Part shown: positions 22,511 through 35,429 of the stretch, piece after piece
Layout: the number at the start of each line of letters is the position of its first letter
Position numbering within the stretch: position 1 is the stretch's first letter
The notes under the pieces: model-generated
The model's input: only the letters and a program-made list of their open reading frames with translations
What the model was told of the DNA's origin: nothing
The model's database searches: none
Source: Symsagittifera roscoffensis
Lineage: Eukaryota > Xenacoelomorpha > Acoela > Convolutidae
DNA: 64,000 bases
NCBI RefSeq assembly: GCF_963678635.1
Contig: NC_087062.1
Location: forward strand, 18,465,789-18,529,788
Reading direction: 5' to 3'
Made by a program: the position numbers and the translations under genes

Positions 22511-25500
22511 CAAGCCAAGTTAATTATTCCTTATTCATCAAATTGTCAGATTAACACCACTAATCCGCCAAAACCGTCAATTTTATCACTCAGATGCTGC
22601 AATGAAAATTGGAATTCGAAATGCATTTTGACGGCATTCTCATAGAATGTAACATGTTTAAACTGTAAGTTAAGCAAAGATTTACGCAATTTTTTTCTAG
22701 ATAGAATTAATTGTTCAAGATTTCAAAAAATATGTATTTATTTGCCGTTAAAAAACTGTTGGCGGTTAGGTGCTCGTAGTTTCCTGTCTTCGCTTCTCCC
22801 GCTTTGGTGGCGTTGGTTGACCCTGCAATCAACCCTCGACCGATGTTCGAAACGGCTAATCTGTTCACAAAAGTGACGTCTCAGGTGAGGCACTTACCAC
22901 TAAGTCACTGAATGAGCGTTTACCTTCCGGTATTTTGCCATCGTCTCGAGAGTGTCTAAAAGGTTCAAATAAGAGGAATATCTGCTTGTGCGAACGTCCT
23001 TTTGATAGTTTCATTTCCGAGTCGATGCCTGGTATGTCTACTGCTGCTTTTAGCATAGGACAACACGTGAATTCCTATAACTTTAGCCCGAGCCCCACAA
23101 ACACATAAGTATGGTAAAGATATATCGGCTCTAAGCGTAGTAACGCTGCAGCGATTTCGAGATGGCAACAGGCCACTTTAAGACCTAGTTTGCCTGACGA
23201 TAAATTGTTGATCCAGTCACCAGATCCTCGGCATTTGTTCCAGTCGGTCACACTCTTGAAAGTTTGACCTTGAGCTGATCGTTTAATTTTGTTTTGATTT
23301 TGGGGAGAAAAGTAATTTTTCAAAACATCGAATTGAGCCTGTCATGCTCATGTTTCTTGCGACAACTGAAAATACGAGAAAATACATCAGAAGATTCGAG
23401 TGAAAATCGAGGGAACGCTGGAAAGTACTAGAGTAAAATTGCTATTCGAAAATTTACTGGAATTATACGACGCGAGTAGAGCTATCTTGTTTCTGATAGG
23501 AAGACAAAATCGCAGGAATAGAGAAAGAAAAACGATCGATTGTACCAGAGTGAACCTTGAGTGGAAATTTGGACAGCTGACGCTGCCCAATGGTCCAGAT
23601 AGAAAATTTTAATCTTGACTTAAAACTTATTTAATCAAAACTTCTTGAATTAGACCTTATTACCTTAAATTAAATCTAGAGTTGCTTTACGATTTAGTTA
23701 TTCAATTCTAGAGGTCGTGTCGGCATGTGAGTACCTAATTTAAATTTCTGTTAAAGTGTGTTTTTTATGTGATTATGTTGAGTTAGTGAGAGATTTTAGG
23801 TTGATTCATCTGGAATGGATCGAAAGTCCACTGTTCAATAAAAAATAACGGTATACTTAAGGTTCCGACCCTGTTTTTAATGGCGTTCGCGTGTTTTAGG
23901 TTTTTTGAGACCTGACCATGGGGGCGTTCTTATTTCTAGAGTGGGGGGTGGGTTATTTTGGTAGTAGCTTTTAAGCTATAACACCGTTTTGTAGTCTCAT
24001 GGCGCAAGTGAATCGAATTGGCTCCGACCGCATGAGGTAGAAAAACACAAGAGATAGTGTCCCTGACTCTTGAGCCAATGGTTGTGAGGCCTGTTTTTCT
24101 CAGCCTCATATGTGACTTAAAAAGGCGACTGTTACAATTGGTTGCCTTCTAGGCCCACGAGACCTGCTTTGCTGGATGTTTGGTTGAGGTTGTGTATCCT
24201 TTTAAAAAAACTGGGTGTTACCAGAAAGCTCACAAAGCGAAGAAAGTGAGGTACGAGCACCAAACTGCAAACAAACATTTCCAACCAGTCGCTGTTGAAC
24301 ATTGTGTGCCATTCTGCCGGATTGGCACAGTCGAACCCACTGCGGCACTGGAAAAATGACGACAAAGGCCTTAGCAATCGTTTATCAGTAAAAAAGAGGG
24401 TCAGAATATTCTGGAATATTTTTCTGACAAATGCAAAAACGGCCATATTTGGCAAAAAAATCAGAAAAAACAGACAACCGAATTAGCAAGAAAAGAATCA
24501 TTTGGAAGAAACGCTAGAAATTCGAAGCCTCTTATCGTGATAACAAGTCACGATAAGGCGCTTACCTTGAAGAAACCATACGGAAGGAAGGTCCAGTTGG
24601 ACATCCGGGGCGGATCAGTACCCTCCCGTGCTGCGAGATCAAGGAGATAAGAGTGTTATCTCTGAGGAAAGAGTGGAATTGGAGGCCCGGTGCCCAGAGT
24701 CTTAGTCGACTATAATACACACTTTTTAGCTGGCTGTGATGACCTGAATAGCTGAGTTTACTCCGATTTTATTTTGTACTTCAGAGCATGAGTAGCTAGA
24801 AAGAGGAAAGGGTCAATCCACCTCCAATGGACTTAGTACATAACAGTCACTAAAAACATACTAAAATACGATATCCGAGCCGTGTTTTCAATGATAATCA
24901 CGTAGTATGGGGACTCGAGACCCAGCTATGTGATTGTCTTTGCATGCAAACGGAAGCTGATCAAAAGTCGTTTGACTGATGGCCTAAAAATGGTAACTTT
25001 TACTTAGCCCTAAAGAGATCAGAAAATCAACTGGCTAGGTCTAGACGGTGAAAATCGGGTAGATTTTAGGTAACTGACGCCGGCCAGTTGTCAATAGTGC
25101 TCTTTCTAAGCTCCATCACTAAGTAGTATTTGGGCGAATGTTTCATAGCCATTTTTATGGCGCTCATGGGTGGGCCTGTTAAAGGCAAAGACAACCATGA
25201 TCAGCAACGTTTCAGCGACGAACCCTCCGCTCCGGGCGTATGCCCGAGCTAGAGGTCTTAATATCCTGTTTTGTAATAGGCGGAAGGTACCGAACCGCCC
25301 TCTGGTACTTTTTAGCTTTTTAACTTAGTTGATACCGATAATTTCGGGGCCGGAAGGTTAGGTAGAAAGTCTAGAGCTCGCTTATTTCAAGACCCTCGGA
25401 CCAAAAACAATTAAAGAGAAAGCGTAAAACCAAACAAAAACAACTTATTAGCAAGAAAAAGCCAAAAATAAATTAGGTTGAAAACAAAAAAGTACAAAAA

Positions 25501-26419
25501 CCAAAAAAAAAACCAAAGAAGACCAAAAACAATGAAAATTGAAAAATGACAGTTTATAATATCTCCGGACGGTATGTGATCTGACCTTCCTATTTGTTAT
25601 TGTTTCAGATTGATTTAAATCATTTCTGATCGAAAGATGGAGTGTTTTGGTGGTGGGTTGAGTACCCTCCCTTGAGTGTTGTTTGAGTATTTAAGCACGA
25701 TAATGATTGCCGATGGCCGGAGAGTAGAGTGGCAAGCTGACAAGCTGACAGACATGTTCCAGGCTCAACAAGAGGCAACAGGGAACATCCACAACGACAG
25801 TTGGGTATTGTTAACAAAATTTCAGTATCGTTCGGGTACTATTTCACTAAAACTCAAGTGGTGGGGTGCACAATTGGCGCGGTACGATTGCACCCTCCAT
25901 CGGTTGCGAATTTCCTAGTTAAGGGTCTTAATTCGGGTTTTTTGGTGCAAAGGAGGGTATAGTAATACTGGTTAACGATTACTTATAGGTTATTATCCTT
26001 ATTAAATATTACTTATCTCTCATTTAGACCCAAGAAACACCCCAATTTTGTCGAAAAATACTAATTTTCTACCAAACTGTTCACCCCAGAAGTTTGAGAT
26101 ATCTGAGTTTTTCGAACAGCAAAAGCTTCTGCGCAATGAGCTAATTCGTAGTCAAAGCCCACTAAAAAAAGAAACAGCTCGGAAAAGGATATAGTAGAAG
26201 TTGGCAAAAATAAATTTTTTCGATCAAAACTTTTGTAATTTTCCCAATGTTGTCAATGTGTTTTGAGGATCAAATTTTCGAGTTTTTAGAGTTAGAGCGA
26301 TAAAAATTTTTGCGTTAGCAGCCTGGTAGCAAAACGTGCAAGGTTGCTAGAACGGTTTTTGAGTAGCATTCCGAATAATTCCGAATGCCTCACCTCAACA
26401 ATCGTTCAGGTGAGGCACT
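22511..26419. repeat. 3.9-kb tandem repeat, copy 2
   Basis: 3,909 bp, nearly identical to copies 1 and 3 by eye. One fewer A in a run at about 24,454 shortens the 118-residue open frame seen in copies 1 and 3. The boundary with copy 1 carries a 10-bp inverted repeat (TGCCTCACCT/AGGTGAGGCA) at 22,477-22,508. Confidence 0.92.
26386..26417. repeat. Inverted repeat at 3.9-kb unit junction (2/3)
   Basis: Same 10-bp arms and 12-nt loop as at 22,477-22,508, placed at the junction between unit copies 2 and 3. Confidence 0.85.
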
Positions 26420-29400
26420 CAAGCCAAGTTAATTATTCCTTATTCATCAAATTGTCAGATTAACACCACTAATCCACCAAAACTGTCAATTTTATCACTC
26501 AGATGCTGCAATAAAAATTGGAATTCGAAATGCATTTTGACGGCATTCTCATAGAATGTAACATGATTAAACTGTAAGTTAAGCAAAGATTTACGCAACT
26601 TTTTTCTAGATAGAATTAATTGTTCAAGATTTCAAAAAATATGTATTTATTTGCCGTTAAAAAACTGTTGGCGGTTAGGTGCTCGTAGTGTCCTGTCTTC
26701 GCTTCTCCCGCTTTGGTGGCGTTGGTTGACCCTGCAATCAACCCTCAACCGATGTTCGAAACGGCTAATCTGTTCACAAAAGTGACGTCTCAGGTGAGGC
26801 AATTACCACTAAGTCACTGAATGAGCGTTTACCTTCCGGTATTTTGCCATAGTCTCGAGAGTGTCTAAAGGGTTCAAATAAGAGGAATATCTGCTTGTGC
26901 GAACGTCCTTTTGATAGTTTCATTTCCGAGTCGATGCCTGGTATGTCTACTGCTGCTTTTAGCATAGGACAACACGTGAATTCCTATAACTTTAGCCCGA
27001 GCCCCACAAACACATAAGTATGGTAAAGATATATCGGCTCTAAGCGTAGTAACGCTGCAGCGATTTCGAGTTGGCAACAGGCCACTTTAAGACCTAGTTT
27101 GCTTGACGATAAATTGTTGATCCAGTCACCAGATCCTCGGCATTTGTTCCAGTCGGTCACACTCTTGAAAGTTTGACCTTGAGCTGATCGTTTAATTTTG
27201 TTTTGATTTTGGGGAGAAAAGTAATTTTTCAAAACATCGAATTGAGCCTGTCATGCTCATGTTTCTCGCGACAACTGAAAATACGAGAAAATACATCAGA
27301 AGATTCGAGTGAAAATCGAGGGAACGCTGGAAAGTACTAGAGTAAAATTGCTATTCGAAAATTTACTGGAATTATACGACGCGAGTAGAGCCATCTTGTT
27401 TCTGATAGGAAGACAAAATTGCAGGAATAGAGAAAGAAAAACGATCGATTGTACTAGAGTGAACCTTGAGTGGAAATTTGGACAGCTGACGCTGCCCAAT
27501 GGTCCAGATAGAAAATTTTAATCTTGACTTATAACTTATTTAATCAAAACTTCTTGAGTTAGACCTTATTACCTTAAAATAAGTCTAGAGTTGCTTTACG
27601 ATTTAGTTATTCAATTCTAGAGGTCGTGTCGGCATGTGAGTACCAAATTTAAATTTTTTGAGTGTGTTTTTTATGTGATTATGTTGAGTTAGTGAGAGAT
27701 TTTAAATTGATTCATCTGGAATGGATCGAAGGTCCACTGTTCAATAAAAACTAACGGTATACTTAAGGTTCCGACCCTGTTTTTAATGGTGTTCGCGTGT
27801 TTTAGGTTTTTTGAGACCTGACCATGGGGGTGTTCTTATTTCTAGAGTGGGGGGTGGGTTATTTTGGTAGTAGCTTTTAAGCTATAACACCGTTTTGTAG
27901 TCTCATGGCGCAAGTGAATCGAATTGGCTCCGACCGCATGAGGTAGAAAAACACAAGAGATAGTGTCCCTGACTCTTGATCCAATGGTTGTGAGGCCTGT
28001 TTTTCTCAGCCTCATATGTGACTTAAGTAGGCGACTGTTACAATTGGTTGCCTTCTAGGCCCACGAGACCTGCTTTGCTGGATGTTTGGTTGAGGTTGTG
28101 TATCCTTTTAAAAAAAACTGGGTGTTACCAGAAAGCTCACGAAGCGAAGAAAGTGAGGTACGAGCACCAAACTGAAAACAAACATTTCCAACCAGTCGCT
28201 GTTGAACATTGTGTGCCATTCTGCCGGATTGGCACAGTCGAACCCACTGCGGCACTGGAAAAATGACGACAAAGGCCTTAGCAATCGTTTATCATTAAAA
28301 AAGAGGGTCAGAATATTCTGGAATATTTTTCTGACAAATGCAAAAACGGCCATATTTGGCAAAAAAAATCAGAAAAAACAGACAACCGAATTAGCAAGAA
28401 AAGAATCATTTGGAAGAAACGCTAGAAGTTCGAAGCCTCTTATCGTGGTAACAAGTCACGATAAGGCGCTTACCTTGAAGAAACCATACGGAAGGAAGGT
28501 CCAGTTGGACATCCGGGGCGGATCAGTACCCTCCCGTGCCGCGAGATCAAGGAGATAAGAGTGTTATCTCTGAGGAAAGAGTGGAATTGGAGGCCCGGTG
28601 CCCAGAGTCTTAGTCGACTATAATACACACTTTTTAGCTGGCTGTGATGCCCTGAATAGCTGAGTTTACTCCGATTTTATTTTGTACTTCAGAGCATGAG
28701 TAGCTAGAAAGAGGAAAGGGTCAATCCACCTCCAATGGACTTAGTACATAACAGTCACTAAAAACATACTAAAATACGATATCCGAGCCGTGTTTTCAAT
28801 GATAATCACGTAGTATGGGGACTCGAGACCCAGCTATGTGATTGTCTTCGCATGCAAACGGAAGCTGATCAAAAGTCGTTTGACTGATGGCCTAAAAATG
28901 GTAACTTTTACTTAGCCCTAAAGAGATCAGAAAATCAACTGGCTAGGTCTAAAAGGTGAAAACCGGGTAGATTTTAGGTAACTGACGCCGGCCAGTTGTC
29001 AATAGTGCTCTTTCTAAGCTCCATCACTAAGTAGTATTTGGGCGAATGTTTCATAGCCATTTTTATGGCGCTCATGGGTGGGCCTGTTAAAGGCAAAGAC
29101 AACCATGATCAGCAACGTTTCAGCGACGAACCCTCCGCTCCGGGCGTATGCCCGAGCTAGAGGTCTTAATATCCTGTTTTGTAATAGGCGGAAGGTACCG
29201 AACCGCCGTCTGGTACTTTTTAGCTTTTTAACTTAGTTGATACCGATAATTTCGGGGCCGGAAGGTTAGGTGGAAAGTCTAGAGCCCGCTTATTTCAAAG
29301 CCCTCGGACCAAAAACAATTAAAGAGAAAGCGTTAAACCAAAGAAAAACAGCTTATTAGCAAGAAAAAGCCAAAAATAAATTAGGTTGAAAACAAAAAAG

Positions 29401-30290
29401 TACAAAAACCAAAAAAAAACCCAAAAAAGACCAAAAACAATGAAAATTGAAAAATGACAGTTTATAATATTTCCGGACGGTATGTGATCTGACCTTCCTA
29501 TTTGTTATTGTTTCAGATTGATTTAAATCATTTCTGATCGAAAGATGGAGTGTTTTGGTGGTGGGTTGAGTACCCTCCCTTGAGTGTTGTTTGAGTATTT
29601 AAGCACGATAATGATTGCCGATGGCCGGAGAGTAGAGTGGCAAGCTGACAAGCTGACAGACATGTTCCAGGCTCAACAAGAGGCAACAGGGACAACATCC
29701 ACAACGACAGTTGGGTATTGTTAACAAAATTTCAGTATCGTTCGGGTACTATTTCACTAAAACTCAAGTGGTGGGGTGCACAATTGGCGCGGTACGATTG
29801 CACCCTCCATCGGTTGCGAATTTCCTAGTTAAGGGTCTTAATTCGGGTATTTTGGTGCAAAGGAGGGTATAGTAATACTGGTTAACGACTACTTATAGGT
29901 TATTATCCTCATTAAATATTACTTATCTCTCAAGACCCAAGAAACACCCCAATTTTGTCGAAAAATACTAATTTTCTACCAAACTGTTCACCCCAGAATT
30001 TTGAGATATCTGAGTTTTTCGAACAGCAAAAGCTTCTGCGCAATGAGCTAATTTGTAGTCAAAGCCCACTAAAAAAAGAAACAGCTCGGAAAAGGATATA
30101 GTAGAAGTTGGCGAAAATAAATTTTTTCGATCAAAACTTTTGTAATTTTCCCAATGTTGTCAATGTGTTTCGAGGATCAAATTTTCGAGTTTTTAGAGTT
30201 AGAGCGATAAAAATTTTTGCGTTAGGAGCCTGGTAGCAAAACGTGCAAGGTTGCTAGAACGGTTTTTGAGTAGCATTCCGAATAACTCCG
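26420..30290. repeat. 3.9-kb tandem repeat, copy 3
   Basis: About 3,870 bp, ending where similarity stops at AATAACTCCG near 30,288. The junction with copy 2 has the same inverted repeat (26,386-26,417), but the right end of copy 3 lacks it, so copy 3 ends just before the junction motif. The hairpin at the position matching 20,623 has one stem mismatch here. Confidence 0.92.
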
Positions 30291-31490
30291 TGGATAGAAC
30301 TAGAGGCCTAAAGATCGGAAAAGGAAGGAATCGGAGGGTACTTTTGTTTTGCCTTAAGCACACTAAGGTTATCTTGGTTTCAAGTGACGCTGTTATTTGA
30401 ATGCGTGTTTGACAGAGTTTTTTCTTTTAATTAAATAATGATTTTATTAAACAGTTTTTGTCCATGAAGTTTTTGCCTTCTACTATGGGTCAATTTAGTC
30501 ATTTTGAGTGCAATCAAATTCTTTTAAAAGCTTTTCAACGCGCAATATTTTGGAAAAAAAAACAACAAAAAAAGCAAAGAATGAAAAGCAAAAGCTTAAA
30601 AGCTTTTCATCGCGCAATATTTTGGAAAAAATCAACAACAAAAAGCAAAGCATTGATTGTGTGAATATAAGACCTCGGCAACTCTTGAAACATCGAGTGC
30701 TCTGACTTTTCTGTTTTAATTGTTAATTGAGATTTGTGATCACTGCTTCACTTGATTTCGACTAACTGCTGGCAACACGTAATTACAGCTATTTTAAAAA
30801 TTCGTTTTCTCAAAAAAACTATCTGAGGACTCGAGTGCTTCTTTAACGGAAAGTTTTTCATTTCGCATGATTTTAACTCTCTGCAATTGAGAAAACGTTA
30901 CACATTTGATGTTTTTTTTTAATTATACTCTATTTTTTCTGAAACAACCTACATAAAGTTGTCCCATACAAGCGCCAGCTATCAGCTTAATGAGACACAG
31001 TAAAACACGAGCAAACGTTGCATCAATGCAAAAACCCCATACACAACTAAAGTTTTTTCTCATGCAGATCTCAAGCGGAGATTAAAGCTAATAAACGTAA
31101 AGCTCAAAGACATGAGCGAAAAAAAGGCGGTTTAAGGCTTGCTGCTCGGCAGGTGATTTCGCCGTTTTTGATAAATCACTATTGAAAACTGTTATCAAAA
31201 CACCCGTAAAATGTTAAAATAATTTTCCCAAATCCGCAAAAAAATTAAAACATTTTGGAGCATACACTGCAATATCATTTTTTATCCGTCTTTAAAACAT
31301 TTTGGAGCATACACAGCAATATTATTTTTTTCCCATTGCTTCAAGAGCCAGTTTGCACAAGTTTTTCCAAGTTTCTTAAGTTTTTTCTTAAACTTTTTCA
31401 TACCGCTTTCAAGGCCCCTTAATCTTATCGGAAAAAAATTGAACTACTCGAAGCCTCAATTTTAGTTTTTTTTCATATCCGGAGCAAAAC
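30291..31490. other. Non-coding AT-rich stretch with short tandem duplications
   Basis: No gene is seen. A ~75-bp segment containing AAAAGCTTTTCAACGCGCAA is duplicated at about 30,518-30,590 and 30,595-30,660. A ~47-bp segment (TTAAAACATTTTGGAGCATA) is duplicated at about 31,246-31,330. Confidence 0.55.
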
Positions 31491-31589
31491 TTATTGCTAT
31501 CACTGAAAAATATGGAAGAAAGAGACCAAATGCAGTTGGCATCGCGCTCAGACTCATCCTTCCCCAATTCACGGAGAGCGAGGCTTCAC

Positions 31590-32720
31590 AGAACAACAAA
31601 TTATTCTGGAACTTCTCTGGTAGGATACAGCACTAATCAAGGAGCTCAGCTTGAAAGTTTCTGTTCACTCCTTGGGAGGTTGATAGAAGCTAAAGGCAGC
31701 CATTGGAGAACATAATGTACCTAATTTATGTGTATCAAAATCAATTTGCTGAATTGAAAAGCTGTGTTCAATCACGGTTTCTCGAATCACCCGAATCGTA
31801 TAAACTCACCTATTGCGCCTATATTAACACGACATTCTATCAAACTTCCAAATTGATGTCAGAGAAAAAAACACAACAAGATCCACCAATGTTTGCCGGA
31901 ACAGTTCATACGCCAGTACAAGAAAAGGAATCGAACATTTTTCAAGGAAAATATTTGAAAACAATTTAACATCTAAACGCAGTAAACCTACTTACAACAA
32001 AATGAGTTTTTTTATTGAACTTTCAAGAAATTGTTTAATAATCGCTTACATTTGACTACAATTCTGACTAAAGTTAAGTACGAAAAAAAAAACTTGCGCT
32101 CAATTGCATTACCATTTTTTGTTTTTTTTCATCAATTTATGACTTTTTAACAAAGCACTTCTGAAAGAAACATGTGCCTATTTTGAGCTTAATCTTGTAA
32201 CATAAGTTATCTGTGATCAATTTTTGCTAATTTATGAGGTCAAATTAACTATTTCGGCCAAATTAGGATAATTATTGCGCGCTTTTTGTGTCTTTTGTAA
32301 TTATACGCACCGTGCCCAAATTCACGAGGAACTTTTATTGAGGAACATATCTGGTAGGATTTGACACTTATCAAAGAGCTGAACTTGAAAAACTCTGTTC
32401 AATCTTTGTGAAGTTGATAAAAGCTAAGGGCAACCATTGGAGAACATAATGGCACCTAATTTATGTGTATCAAAATCATTTCGCTGAATAGAAAAAATGT
32501 GTTCAATCACGGTTTCTCGAATCAACCGGATCGTACGATTTCACTAATTGCGCCTACATCAACAGGACATTCTATCAAAGTTCCAAATTAACGTCAGAGG
32601 AAAAAACAAAAAAAACAAATACCGAAACAATTCAAACGTTGCCGAAACAATTCAAACATTGCCGAAACAATTCAAACGTCAGTACAAAAGCTGGAATCGA
32701 AACTAGAAGTTTGTTAGTTA
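31590..32720 (+). repeat. Diverged tandem duplication with broken open frames
   Basis: About 380 bp at 31,595-31,970 is repeated with mismatches at about 32,340-32,700, offset roughly 740 bp. The left copy contains plus-strand open segments at 31,494-31,715 and 31,703-31,969, with stretches such as QLESFCSLLGRLIEAKG and CAYINTTFYQTSKLMSE. The right copy encodes similar words (CAYINRTFYQSSKLTSE) but with several stops. A shared TAA after HWRT and a 1-bp difference just after it suggest both are decayed copies of one old coding or mobile sequence. The family is not recognised. Confidence 0.5.
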
Positions 32721-33004
32721 GATGATGGGTTAGTCAAACTCGACACTTCTGAAACAGAAAAACGAGATTTTAAAATTTAGTTGAATTTGAAAAAATTACG
32801 AGTCGACCTTAAACTCAGACCAACCACAAGTGGGACTAATCACAATTACGCATACAAAACAGTTTGATCAAAAAAACTAAATTAATGGATAAATTTCTAT
32901 CCTTAGGTTTTGCTAAAGGCAGGTTTTGACGCAAAATTTGGTCAGGGAAAATTTAGCACAGTTAGAAAAAAAAGTGGTATGTTATTTCAAGCGCTGGTTG
33001 CATA

Positions 33005-34982
33005 TTGATGATTTGGGGGTTAGCAACTGTGGCGTGGGCAGAGTGGCGAGAAGCTCTTCGTTTTATACGGCTCGTCTTAGAACAAGTATCGGCGTCAGAG
33101 TTGATCAGACGCGCAAAATTATTGAAAGAAGACTCTGAGCTCAAACGAACATTGCTCCTCCAAGCACTCGTTGCCATACACCAAAGCAAACCACTGCGAG
33201 TAAGCATGAAAGAATCAGTAGAAATGGAGCTTTTGAGAAGAATTGGCGAGATTATAGGATTCTCCAACAATAACCTCAGGCTCACGAAAAAAATTAAGAG
33301 AAAACTTGTTGAGTTCAGTGATTACTGTAGATCAACCAGAGAGAAGTTTTATTAATATGAGTCGGAATTGTTGGAACGGCTAAAAGTCTTTCAAAACTGA
33401 AAACATATCTCTTCTACTTTGATTATAAGCATGCAGTAAAGATGAAAATCTGGGTGTCCAGAATATCAATCATAAGAGCCACAGTAAGTCAATAAATTAA
33501 GTTGGATTTGCAATGGAAGAAAACGTGAAAGCATCTTCCGTACCAAAATCCAATAGCAGAGTAGCATCCGAATTTGGACTCTCAGATGAACTTCTGAGAA
33601 CAAACTTCATGTTATTGTGGGAATTAGTGAAGCAATATTGGTGCGCGAGTCCTAACGCTGACAAGATATTGCGGGTCACAGAAAACGGTGAGGGGAAATC
33701 AAGCGCTGACCGCAACCCCGGTGGCTTTAACAAGATGCACAACTTGATGATTGAAGCAATGAGAAGCGATCCTGAGAACTGTCGAATTGCCTGGTGGAGA
33801 ACCGTAACACTGGGCAGAATCTGATAGTTGGTTGGCGGAAAACTGAAGCTCAAAACTTCACACGGGTGGACCTCTCGCAAGTAAGAATATTTTCACAAAA
33901 CAGCATAAGCAATTGATGATATTGTTCGGAAGCCTCGCGATGAAGACGAAGAAGGAAACGGAGCTAATAGCACGTTGTCATGGGGAAAGGGTACTGAAAT
34001 TGGTGTCAGCATGGCAATTTCTGTTCTTTACAGTCACTATTGATTTTAGAACAGAGGCATGAGGTGGTGATTGCCATCCGTGTAGACGGGTGCAAACTGA
34101 GCAGAAGAAATTTGGAAGATGAATCTCAGGCAAATTGACGCGTATCATAGAACTTTTGGTGTCAGAAGCCTATGGTTTTCCTAGGCAGGAGCCAGTACCC
34201 AGTGCTTTTTGTGGCATTGGATGTGAAAAACGAAGGGAAATTACTAGATCAGCCGTTCTCCATGCCAAAATGTGTTAAACATGCAGGGATCTCAGAAGCA
34301 TCTTACGAAATGCTCTGTAAGACATTTTCCTCAATTCCTACGAGGACTAGCCTAAGAGGACTAGGAACGAATAGGAATCGATAAAAGTGAGAGAGATGAT
34401 GGCAGTCAGATGGCTGGAAACTTACGTGGGAGAGAACAATATAGAAAAAGGGCTGACTAAGGAAGAGTTGCGAAAAATGAACTGCCTGAAAAACTCAGAT
34501 GTGATAAAGATAATGTGCACACTCGTGATTGCCGACAGACAAAGGAAATACATGATCCAGGAAATGACAAATGACTATTGCCAAGGTTTAGAGCTAACAT
34601 GATTAGTTGGATGTAGGAAAATGCCCAAAACAAAAAAACATACGCCGACACAGCAGTGTGTACAGCTCGTTGAAGCTGGACATGTGATAGGAAGTTTCAC
34701 GCAAGTTTTTGCAACCCATTGGCGTGCAGTGACTACGGCGGTGAAGAGAGCTGTGAGGGCAATTGAGAGTGACGGAAGATAAAAGAAGAAGTGCTAAAGG
34801 AAGTTTTGAAAAATGCCATCTTTACAGTTGCTGCAGAAAGGAAGAATCCACTGTGGACCCCCTGCCCTGTTGTGAGCAGAGGCGTGAGGAGCAAAAGTAA
34901 TGGAGGACGAGCAGCACAGGACGTCCAGCAAGGCACCGAGACCAGGAGTGCAGAACCCATGTCACAGGGAGATGTGAAGTAA
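33005..34982 (+). pseudogene. Unidentified block of plus-strand open segments
   Basis: Four or five successive plus-strand open segments in differing frames. 33,005-33,355 is helical, rich in Leu/Arg/Lys/Glu, with MMIWGLATVAWAEWREALRF. 33,513-33,824 has MLLWELVKQYWCASPNADKI. 34,172-34,384, 34,387-34,602 (ADRQRKYMIQEM) and 34,791-34,982 follow. Base composition is purine-rich and less AT-biased than the flanks, as for former coding DNA. Frame changes rather than clean splice sites separate most segments, although GTAAGT-like donors occur at about 33,484 and 33,880. I recognise no domain. It could be a decayed gene or an old insertion. Confidence 0.35.
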
Positions 34983-35429
34983 TAAATACAGCAGAATTCC
35001 AAGAAGCAAAGATGAACAGAAGAGCTGACGTTAAATGACGAAGAAAAAAACAAAGATGCAAAGCAAGCACCAAAAAAGGAGAGAAAAACTCAAAATTGTT
35101 TTCTATGTGAAAAATTTTTTCGAGCAACTAAGTTGACTATGCTTAAAACGAAGTTTGATCAAAATACTTTAGTTTTTGATTTTTGAAATTACGATTGCTC
35201 CAAATATGATTTTTTTGCCGGTTTTGATTGTGTTTTTTTTTCGTTTAGAAAAGCTTGTTTTGAAAGTATTACAGCTTGTATGTCTTAAATCAATTGAAAA
35301 AACTGTTGGCTTTGTGGCGACATGATGAAACGTGAGAAGACTTTTGATGATGACAACTTTTTCATTGCTCCTTCTGATCAGAAGTTCCTATTTTTAAAAC
35401 TCAGGATCAATAACAATTGAAGCTCCAGA

